From Nematostella vectensis (Eukaryota > Cnidaria > Anthozoa > Actiniaria > Edwardsiidae): DNA of 64,000 nt. The DNA lies in contig NC_064035.1 in NCBI RefSeq assembly GCF_932526225.1, positions 9,473,296-9,537,295 of the forward strand, written 5' to 3'. Shown here in pieces: positions 13,101 through 25,100 of this stretch; the stretch's first letter is position 1; the number at the start of each line of letters is the position of its first letter. Both the position numbers and the translations under genes were made by a program. The notes under the pieces were generated by a model. It did no database searches. It saw only the letters and a program-made list of their open reading frames with translations, and was not told where the DNA came from.

Positions 13101-16100
13101 CAAGGTCACCTACTACTCTGCCGTTCAAAATTCGCATATTGAGTGCAGTGCACGTTTCTATTAAATTTCTTCCTCGGCTGTCAATCACCTTAGAGTCTTG
13201 TGAATTTCTATTATTTGGAATATCAATTTGGTAATCTTTTGGTAGACCCATAAATTCGTCATTTTGTTCATCATCCAGAGCAAATTCTTGCAAAATACCC
13301 GTTCTTGCATTAAAGTCCCCTTGGATAATGACATCCCCCTTTAGAGAGAGCCTTAATATTTCAAATTCAAGTTCTTCTAGAATGTCTTCTTCATAATTAT
13401 TACATCGCCCGTTTGCTGGGCTTAGATACACAGTTCCTAAATAAATGTCTTTTTGTAAGTTGAAAATATTTTTACACAATTTAACCCATAGGACATTTTC
13501 ATTATCTGTTGGTATATATTTAACTCCACTGGAAATATTTTCTCTGATGTACACGGCTATACCCCCCGATTTTTTGTATCTTGTTGAATCTCTATGTTTT
13601 ACAAAATGTTTATAGTTGTTTATTTTGAGATCGGAATTTTGATTTGCATGCGTTTCCACTATCCCAAAAATGTCGTGTCTTTTAATAGTGCTTAAAGTAT
13701 CATTAAATTTTAACTTATTTCCCACAACCCTACTGTTGAAACCGTTTAAGTTCCAACAACCAAAACGAATCTTTTTCTGATTACATGTGAATTAAATTGT
13801 TTAAACAATTTACTTATGCGTTTCACATGATCATGTTTAAAGAAGCACCCCCCCCCCCCCCCCCCCCCCACACACACACACAACGGCCGAAGGTCCACTT
13901 TGGGTTCCCAATGGACGTGCTATTTGTAGACAAAACCATAAAGCATAAGCTAGATCACTCTGGTATGTAGCCAAATCCGACAATAAACGTCCCATAGAGA
14001 TACTGAAACGCATAAAAAAAATCCCTTTTTGTTCTTTCGGGGATGGTCAGACTATCAGAGAACTCATTCCATCCCTCCCCCCCCCCCCCCCCCCCATCCC
14101 CACGGAATTAGGTCCACTTTTTCGGATTTCGCACCTCCCCCCCCCCCCCCCCCCCCAAAAAAAATTCCTGGGTACGGGCCTACGCTACGTTCGCATGATC
14201 ATGTTCAAAGAAGTGCCATTCTGGTGAGCGTTTACGCTACATTCACATGATCATGTTCAAAGAAGTGCCATTCTGGTGAACGTTTACGCTATGTTCATAT
14301 GATCTTGTCTCAAGAAGGGTGTTACATTATCAAAGAAAGCCAATTGTGCCGCCATTTTACACTCATGCACAAGACCAAGTGACACGACGCATTAATCCCC
14401 TAATTTAAGTAACTTTTGCTCATAATGGTTATATGGTTATATAGTGGAGTTTTTATGCACATAAACATTGTGATTTCAAATATTAAAAATCACAAAAAGT
14501 GGCAGTGTGACTTTCTTTAAATCTTAGCCACAACGACTGTACTCTAGAGATTTTCGTCATGAAATTATTATCGTAGCATCAGAAACACTATTGCAACTAT
14601 ATGCAAGCTAATGTAGAAATTGCTTGATTGTGAAGCTTACTTCTGTCTATCATCTCAAATTGTCCAACGGATTGCAGGTTGTTGTTGCTTTCTGTACCAA
14701 TGTTGCTTGGTATTTCCCCGTATCGTCAATTATCCAGTCCCGTTTGCGAAACTATACTACCGTTGTATCGTGCCTTGCTGTGTTCTGCCGTCTACCATTC
14801 AACAACACGCACTTGAAGCAAGCCATCGAAGTGTTCATACGAGTCGCCCCCGTAATGGCGGATCTCATGTATATTCTGTTTATTATACTGTAAGTTGCCT
14901 ATTAAACAACAACACGCTCTTAAATAAGCAAGCCATCGGAGTATTAATACGAGCCGCCCCCGTAATGGCGGACCTCATGTATATTCTGTTTGTTATACTG
15001 TAAGTATCCCATTAAACAACAACACGCTCTTGAATAAGCAAGCATTAATACGAGTCGCCCCCGTAATGGCGGACCTCATACGACTTACGTCTGACCACGG
15101 AATACAGTTTAGATCGAAATCGTCGGAACCGGGAATCGAACTTGGAAACGTGGGGGAAGAGGCACAGGCGTTACAGAGCGACGCTCTGCCAACTGCACTC
15201 AGCCCTACTTATAATAATCGTAGTCTCTTTGCTGACCATGCTTTCTTTATCCTTGTAGGTACTTGTTCGCGGCTGTTGGTATGGAGGTGTTCCACGATTT
15301 CCCTAGCAGCAGCGAGGGACACATGTATTTGCCCGAGTGTGGACTGGGATTCCAGACATTTTGGTAATATATACGGGGCTTTCAGACATTTTGGTAATAC
15401 ATACGGGGCTTTCAGACATTTTAGTAATACATACGGGGCTTTCAGACATTTTGGTAATACATACGGGGCTTTCAGACATTTTGGAAATACATACGGGGCT
15501 TTCAGGCATTTTGGTAATACATACGGGCCTTTCAGACATTTTGGTAATACATACGGGGCTTTCAGACATTTTGGTAATACATACGGGGCTTTCAGACATT
15601 TTGGTAATACATACGGGGCTTTCAGACATTTTGGTAATACATACGGGGCTTTCAGACATTTTGGTAATACATACGGGGCTTTCAGACATTTTGGTAATAC
15701 ATACGGGGCTTTCAGACATTTTGGTAATACATACGGGGCTTTCAGACATTTTGGTAATACATACGGGGCTTTCAGACATTTTGGTAATACATACGGGGCT
15801 TTCAGACATTTTGGTAATACATACGGGGCTTTCAGACATTTAGGTAATACATACGGGGCTTTCAGACATTTTGGAAATACATACGGGGCTTTCAGACATT
15901 TTGGTAATACAAACGGGTTTTCAGATATATTTGTAATACATACGGGGTTTTCAGACATTTTGGTAAATACATACGGGGCTTTCCGATATTTTAAGATTTG
16001 GTAGGATTTTTATATGACTTTTTTGTAAAGTGTCATTTAAATTGTTAGCTTTCGTCACAGCGTTCATAAATAGCGCTGGAGTAGTCAAGGAAAAAAACAT

Positions 16101-19100
16101 TTCGGCCCCACGGTATTAGTATTTTGAATAGTGAAAATCAGTCTGCAAGGGATTGAGAGCCATTGCTCAAAATCGTATTTTTTTTACTATCTCTTCGCAG
16201 TGTGCATGGCGTAAGGTTTCAAGCGGTTATCCAACTTGTAAATGGTGTGTTATCTATAACAACAAGTACGGATTATCTGATATCAACTCATTCTCTCATA
16301 TCCTAGGTGCGCTTGCATGATCCTGTTTCAAATGGTGACGACCAGCAACTGGCATGAAATCATGAATTCGGTAGGGAAACGCGAATGTTTACAAATACTA
16401 ATTGCAGAAGAAAAAAAGACGATGGAGAGAGGAACGCAAGAAAATCACGGTGTGTTAACCACCTCGTATATGGTGTGTTATCCACCTTGTATATGGTGTG
16501 TTATCCAACTTGTATATGGTGTGTTATCTACCTTGTACGGTGTGTTACCCACCTTGTACGTTTACCCTACATTCACATGATCATGTTTAAAGAAATGTCA
16601 TTCTGATGAGCGTTTATGCTACGTTCACTTGATCATGTCCAAAGAGGTGCCATTCTGGTGAGCGTTTACGCTACGTTCACATGATCATGTTCAAAGAAGT
16701 GCCATTCTGGTGAGCGTTTACGCTACGTTCACATAATCATGTTCAAAGAAGTGCCATTCTGATGAGCGTTTATGCTACGTTCACTTGATCATGTCCAAAG
16801 AGGTGCCATTCTGGTGAGCGTTTACGCTACGTTCACATGATCATGTTCAAAAAAGTGCCATTCTGGTGAGCGTTTACGCTACGTTCACATGATCATGTTC
16901 AAAGAAGTGCCATTCTGGTGAGCGTTTACGCAAAAAAATCACCTTTATTAGCCTTTCAATTTTTGTATGGTGCGTTAACCACCACATATATGGTATGTTA
17001 TCCACCTTGTATATGGTGTGTTATCTACCTTGTACGGTGTGTTATCCACCTTGTACGGTGTGTTATCCATCTTGTATGGTGTGTTATCCACCTTGTACGG
17101 TGTGTTATCCATCTTATTTGGTGTGTTATCCACCTTGTATATGGTGTGTTATCCACCTTGTACGGTGTTCTATCCACCTTGTTTATGGTGTGTTATCCAT
17201 CTTGTACGGTGTGTAATCCACCTTGTATATGGTGTGTTTCCATCTTGTACGGTGTGTTATCCACCTTGTACGGTGTTCTATCCACCTTGTTTATGGTGTG
17301 TTATCCATCTTGTACGGTGTGTTATCCACCTTGTATATGGTGTGTTTCCTTCTTGTACGGTGTGTTATCCACCTTGTACGGTGTTCTATCCACCTTGTTT
17401 ATGGTGTGTTATCCATCTTGTACGGTGTGTTATCCACCTTGTATATGGTGGGTTTTCTTCTTGTACGGTGTGTTATCCACCTTGTACGGTTGTGTTTCCA
17501 TGTGGGTGGGATCCGGACCCCTGAGACCCCCCTCTTCGTCACATGACCAGGGTGGGATCTGGCCCCTGGGACCCCCCTTCTTTGCCACATTTATATTCTT
17601 CTGGGCGGTGGTTTTCCTCTCGTTTTTCGTCTGCTTTGTTTTTCTCTATTTGTCCCTTTATTTTGACCTACTTGCAGCATTGCCTGCTACCTATTTCTGC
17701 TCATCAATCAAGCGCGTGTCAAGAGAGGTGGGTCCCAGGGGTCCGGATCCCACCCTGGTCATGTGACGAAGAGGGGGGTCCTAGGGGTCGGGACCCCACC
17801 CTAGTCATGTGACGAAGAGGGGGGTCCTAGGGGTCGGATCCCACCCTGGTCATGTGACGAAGAGGGGGGTCCTAGGGGTCCGGATCCCACCCTGGTCATG
17901 TGGCGAAGAGGGGGGTCCTAGGGGTCGGATCCCACCCTGGTCATGTGGAGTAAGTACGCAGCTGCTTTGTCTCCTATTATCTCTGTTCTACAAAGGAGTT
18001 CTTTTGTCTCTATTCTTCTCGTTCTTTGTGTCGAGGTGCGGATATTGTTCATTTGCCCAATCAAATTGCAGCTTGTAAGAGCTGCGTACTGACCCCTCAT
18101 GTGACGAAACAAGAAAAGGTTTCTAGAAGGATCTAGTGACCTATAACAAGAGCAAATGATACCGATTTGAACTTAATTGATCCGTTGTTAATGAAGTACT
18201 CTTCTGGACCCCACCCTCCCTATTCCCCTAGACATGCCCCTGTCAATGTAACCGTGTGGCGTTTTTCCGTGTGGCGTTTTTCTGTTGTGCTGTGCTGCGA
18301 AGTTGAATGAATTAAATTAAATCACTAGGTTGTGGAGTCGACAAAGACATACTGGAGCAGCCTTTACTTTGTTTTCGCATACATCTTGGTCAACATGGTG
18401 GTGATGAAGTGAGTCGGAGACGTCAGGGTTTGCTGAGGGGGAGGGGGTAATCATACCCTGGGTACCAGAGCCTCCAGACTTCTCTCGTCCAGTGACACTC
18501 AGCCAAAAGCCGCTTTATTGTCACGCCATTTTGGCTGAGCGTCACTGGACGAGAGAAGCCTGGAGGCTCCGGTACCCAGGGTAGGCTTATCATAGGTATC
18601 ATATTAAAATAGTGCAGTATCTGACCATGCTTCAATAAAAAAGGCCCGCTTTCTAGCGGTCAAGGGGGATCCCCCTCACCCCCTGCGTCCACCCCTAGCG
18701 CCACGCCTACAAGTCCACAATACCACCAATTTGGATCTCAACACTTTTTATATCAAATCACTTAATTTGCTGGTTCTCCTATGGAAGTCGTGTCGAGGAG
18801 TTACGAAGATACATAAGCGAGTAGATACGTTTATTTTCATTGAAGCATTAGAGCAGAACAAATGTTTAATTGAGCGTCCGGCTCTCAGACCCGTTATCAA
18901 AATTTAATTATTTTCCATTTTTAGCCTGTTTGTAGCTATCACCATCGAAGCATTTAACAAGCTCGCAACAAAGGAAGACGACCAGTTGCCCACCGGGATT
19001 GGAAGGCAATTGTCAGACCAGAGACCAGTCACCGCCAAGGTAATTCAACACGTGCACATACTTGTATCATTTGAACGTTGCTGATGCAATAGGCTAACAA

Positions 19101-22100
19101 CATGTTTTTCATTATTTAGACATTTGTCCGAAAACAAGCTGTGAAGATGCTCCATGAAGTCGCGAATAGTATATTTGGAAGCACGAGGGTAAGTTTATGA
19201 CGCTGCCCAGCACCCTTTTTTGGTTGATTTGACAATTATGTTGCGAATATAATACATGAATAATATAATATAATACATATGAGTAAATCATAGTATTTGG
19301 AGATTCCTTAATAAGAAATGACCCACTTTTTGGCGGCCAAGGGGGGCGCATCCTGCGCACCCCTCCACCCCATGCACGCGCCTGATGTACATCACTGTAC
19401 TTTTATGGCCTGAAGAACCACCAAAGGGCCATAGAGACACAAAGCTTCCTTACTTCTCTTTTTTCTCTTTTGTTTCCAGGCTGAGCAGGTAGTAGGACGC
19501 AGGCAGTGCTTGGCAGCATCCTCAGGCACTCGTCGGCGGTCCACCACCAGAGGTGCTTCCCTCGCTGAAACCAAGGTTTACAAACAACTTTATGGTTGAA
19601 CAACTCTACGCTACCGTTCCCTTTAAGCAACACTTCCCTAACATATACCTTAGTATTTAAACCTCGTCCTACTTTTATCCAAGTATCCTTGTCTCTCTAA
19701 CCTACCCTGCATTACCCTACCTTACATTACTTTACTACATATCTACATTACCTCTAACTTACCCAGCATAGCCCTACAACATATCTGTATTACCTTTCTG
19801 CACTATCCTGCATTACCCGATCCTATCATTACCCTTCCATGCATAACCCTGCATTACCCCACCTATCCTGCGTTACCCGACCCTAGCATTACCCTTCCAT
19901 GCATAACCCCTGCATTAACTTACCTACATAGTCCCACGACATATCTGTATTTCCTTTCTAACCTATCCTGCATTACCCTTCCTACATAGTCCTACAACAT
20001 ATCTGTATTACCTTTCTACCCTATCCTGCATTACCCTTCCTACATAGTCCTACAACATATCTGTATTACCTTTCTACTCTATCCTACATTACCCTAACTA
20101 CATAGTCCTACAACATATCTGTATTACCTTTCTACCCTATCCTGCATTACCCTACCTACATGGTCCTACAACATATCTGTATTACCTTTCTACATTATCC
20201 TACATTACCCTAACTACATAGTCCTACAACATATCTGTATTACCTTTCTGCTGTATCCTACATTACCCTAACTACTTAGTCCCACAACATATCTGTATTA
20301 CCTTTCTACCCTATCCTACATTACCCTAACTACATAGTCCTACAACATATCTGTATTACCTTTCTACCCTATCCTACATTACCCTAACTACATAGTCCTA
20401 CAACATATCTGTATTACCTTTCTACTGTATCCTACATTACCCTAACTACATAGTCCCACAACATATCTGTATTACCTTTCTACCCTATCCTGCATAACCC
20501 TTCCTACATAGTCCTACAACATATCTGTATTACCTTTCTACTCTATCCTACATTACCCTAACTACATAGTCCCACAACATATCTGTATTACCTTTCTACC
20601 CTATCCTGCATTACCCTTCCTACATAGTCCTACAACATATCTGTATTACCTTTCTACCCTATCCTGCATTACCCTTCCTTCATAGTCCTACAACATATCT
20701 GTATTACCTTTCTACTCTATCCTACATTACCCTAACTACATAGTCCTACAACATATCTGTATTACCTTTCTACCCTATCCTGCATTACCCTACCTACATG
20801 GTCCTACAACATATCTGTATTACCTTTCTACATTATCCTACATTACCCTAACTACATAGTCCTACAACATATCTGTATTACCTTTCTACCCTATCCTACA
20901 TTACCCTAACTACATAGTCCTACAACATATCTGTATTACCTTTCTACTGTATCCTACATTACCCTAACTACTTAGTCCCACAACATATCTGTATTACCTT
21001 TCTACCCTATCCTACATTACCCTAACTACATAGTCCTACAACATATCTGTATTACCTTTCTACCCTATCCTGCATTACCCTAACTACATAGTCCTACAAC
21101 ATATCTGTATTACCTTTCTACCCTATCCTACATTACCCTAACTACATAGTCCTACAACATATCTGTATTACCTTTCTACCCTATCCTGCATTACCCCAAC
21201 TACATAGTCCTACAACATATCTGTATTGCCTTTTTACCCTATCCTACATTACCCTAACTTCATAGTCCTACAACATATCTGTATTACCTTTCTACTGTAT
21301 CCTACATTACCCTAACTACATAGTCCCACAACATATCTGTATTACCTTTCTACCCTATCCTGCATAACCCTTCCTACATAGTCCTACAACATATCTGTAT
21401 TACCTTTCTACTCTATCCTACATTACCCTAACTACATAGTCCTACAACATATCTGTATTACCTTTCTACCCTATCCTGCATTACCCTACCTACATAGTCC
21501 TACAACATATCTGTATTACCTTTCTACATTATCCTACATTACCCTAACTACATAGTCCCACAACATATCTGTATTACCTTTCTACCCTATCCTACATTAC
21601 CCTAACTACATAGTCCTACAACATATCTGTATTACCTTTCTACCCTATCCTGCATTACCCTAACTACATAGTCCTACAACATACCTGTATTACCTTTCTA
21701 CCCTATACTACCCTAACTACATAGTCCTACAACATATCTGTATTACCTTTCTACCCTATCCTGCATTACCCTAACTACATAGTCCTACAACATATCTGTA
21801 TTACCTTTCTACCCTATCCTGCATTACCCTAACTACATAGTCCTACAACATATCTGTATTACCTTTCTACCATATCCTACATTACCCTAACTACATAGTC
21901 CTACAACATATCTGTATTACCTTACTACCCTATCCAGCATTACCCTCCCTACATAGTCCTACGACATATCTGCGTTACCGACGCCCTACCCTACATTACT
22001 CAACTAAATACCTGCTATCATCTAAACCCACCTACCCGCTTACGAGAGACTCGTATGTCCTGATATTTTAGCACAATAACGATGCTCTCAAGAAGAATCG

Positions 22101-25100
22101 AGAAAAGGAGAAAACAGAGGTGAGAACCATCTAAAAAACGCAGATAACTCAAACTGACGCCTTCTTAAATGAAAGCGCCATTTACGCGTATAACTCTGAA
22201 TAAGAACCACTCTCAAATTATGGCCGCATCACACGCTGAATATGTCACAGAGATTCAATGAGCGCCACCCTCAGATCGACGCCGCAATACACACCACGAT
22301 ACTCGGATTCCTATGAATGATCGCTACCTTTAACGCTGCACCACACAGCCTGCGCAGCAAACCCAAAGTGTTGGGAAAGAAGAAAGACGGAGACGAGGCG
22401 CGCGCGCAAGGGAGAGGGAAGGATGAGGGAGCTCCCTTTTCCTATACATTCTCTTCATCCTTCTCTCCAGGCGCGCGGGGTCTCCCCCTCATGTTCCCCA
22501 GCCCTTTGCGCTTGCTACGCAGGCTATGCATTACACTGAAATAGATACCTTTGAATAAACTTACATATCAAAATTATCACATGCGTACCTGAAGATTCAT
22601 TGCGTAATGTCTTAAAATATTTTTAAAAATTCTGTTTCAAGTTACCTACGGGTACAAATGCATAAAGCAAATACTAGGTCAAGTGTCGAATTGTCATATT
22701 GTTAACTGTTGTTTCATTTCCTTGTCATACCGTGTTGTTCATCTCTGTGTCGTTTTATTAGTTGGCGTTTTTGTGCTGCTATGATTGACTAACTTCTTTG
22801 TATTTTCTACTTCCGGGTGTACCTGGGTTAGGAGGAACTAAACTCATATAAAGGAGATAAGGTATGACTGAATTGATTCACTTGTTATTACAAAACTCTC
22901 GCTTAAGATCTCAAAGATCACGCATTATTACCTACTTTATAGTGGTCAGTAACGAAAGATCACGCATTATTACCTACTTTATAGTGGTCAGTAACGAAAG
23001 ATCACGCATTACTAACATAATAGTAGTCAGACACCTGAAGTGGGCGGCGCCAGGCGGGGTTGGGGATATCTCAGGGAGAATTATACATTTTCATTTCCAT
23101 TGTACTTCCTACGCCTGAAAACAACCATGCATTCTAAAAGGGGGAAATTGAGCCTTTAAAATAATCCTTCTGATCGATATTTCTAATCTTTATACTAGCG
23201 CGAATATAAGCTGAAGAAAAAGATGAGAGCGAAGAAGAAAACCAAGCGCAAGCTGTCGCACATAGGCCAAAAAGTCCGCGTGGTAACGACCTTTCGAGCC
23301 AATGCGGCCTCTGATCTCGACCTCACGGTGGGGGATGAGGTGACAATCCTGAAAACAGTAAGTCCACACCTCAACACAAGGGGGTTATAATACTGTTATT
23401 GTACCGTGGTGTTGGCCTTTCGAGCGAATGCGTACGCTGATCTTCGGTAGACAATGAAATGACAATAGTGAACATGGCTTAACACAAGGGATACATACAA
23501 TTTTACTTTCTTAACGAAACTACATATACAAGCCTGCTACACGCGCGCCTTCTAAAATTCGTAATTAATCGCTCAGCCAAACGTATGTTGAAACTAGTCT
23601 TTATGAGACAGTTTTGTTGAAAATCCACCCGCCCGCAAAGTAAGCTGGATCCTCGAGCATGTGTAACGTCATCCGTGGATTATTAGAGGAAACAAAGGAA
23701 AGAAAACACGCAAAGATTAGCTATATTTGTTTCAGACTGACAATTGGTGGCGAGGAGAATGCAAGAACAGAGTTGGCTGGTTTCCTGGTAGGTGCCCCTT
23801 CTGTATTGTGCCCTTTTCTAAGCTGTACTTGCCATCGCTTAGTTATCAGATTACAGGCCTATGCGCCTTATATGAAATTAAAAATCTCCAGTTATTATCT
23901 GTATTTTATTACAGTGTAATTCCGTAACCTTGATGTCTTTCTAAGGGGGTTAGCGAGACATTCTAATGATGAATGTGGCTATGTTATGAGATAGATTATT
24001 CTACCTGATATCGCCTTAGTTGTAGCTAAGTTATTATTAATAAATGTTCTATTTGTAATTCTTTGTTTTGTGGCCGTGATATTCAGCCTCCCACGTTGTC
24101 ATGGGAACCATCAAGGCCGTGCCTGAATACCGCAAAGCCCAGATGCGAGGTGGCAGCGCGAGGCCTGGCGAGAGTCGCGTGGAGCAAGAAGATGCAAATT
24201 CAAATGTGGTAGTCACGTAATCTTCATTTATCTACTATTTATAAGATAATTGTTGATGATCCGACTTTTATTAGGTGATGGAAGTAACGACTCAACCACA
24301 TGGACCACAAGAACCACATTCCTTCTTCAGGGAACGATCTTCAACTTTAGACAATCGACCACCGTAAGTAGCAGAAGCGTGTGCCTGGGTCTTTGGTAGC
24401 GCGCGATCGTAAGACATGACAAGACCATAAGTTGAACTGCCGTAAGTGTGAGTTGAATTGCTCTAAGGGTGAGATGAATTGCCGTAAGGGTGAGCTGAAC
24501 TGCCTCAAGCGTGAGCTGAACTGCCGTAAGCGTAAGTTGAAATGTCATAAGCGTAAGTTGAAATGCCATAAGCGTAAGTTGAAATGCCATAAGCGTAAGT
24601 TGAAATATCATAAGCGTAAGTTGAAATGCCTCCACTATAAGCTGAACTAACGTAAGCGTCTGTTGAACAGCCTTAAGTGTGTGCTGAACAAGCGTAAGTT
24701 GAAATGTCATAAGCGTTAGTTGAAATGCCGTGAGAGTCAAGTTTCGTAAGCCGTAAGCTTCAGCGTGAACCACAGTATGTTTGATTATCGTGATTATAAG
24801 CGTTAAATTGCCCACTGGCGTGATCGTGTGTAACTCAGTACTCAACTCACAGTTTTTTCTGTTTTACTTTCGACAGAAGTTCACCCGTCAGGGGAAGGGT
24901 GAGTGTATTTTGTCTGATTAGCCCGTCAAGTTTATATGCCTCATCACAATAGTTGTGTTCGCATAAACAGAACTGACTGACTGACCTTTCTGATTGATGG
25001 TTTGGTTGATTGTCAAAGCTGACGCCATGTTATGATCCTTCTCCTTTCAGATCAAATTGAAAAAGTCTGGTGACTGGCGTAGAGATATCCATGGCGAAAT

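Noticed and set aside
15118-15205. Functional tRNA gene
   Set aside because: A- and B-box-like motifs only; acceptor stem does not pair, so called a SINE head.
15209-16004. Repeat proteins of 10-residue units on both strands
   Set aside because: 30-bp minisatellite artefact; none is the frame of the neighbouring exon.
9510-17495. Direct repeats resembling a CRISPR array
   Set aside because: Units are head-to-tail without unique spacers of constant length, there are no cas genes, and the DNA is eukaryotic.
17504-17766. Hydrophobic plus-strand frame (FFWAVVFLSFFVCFVF) as a missing S6 exon
   Set aside because: The real S6 with correct phase is at 18,329-18,408; this frame runs through repeats and lacks matching splice sites.
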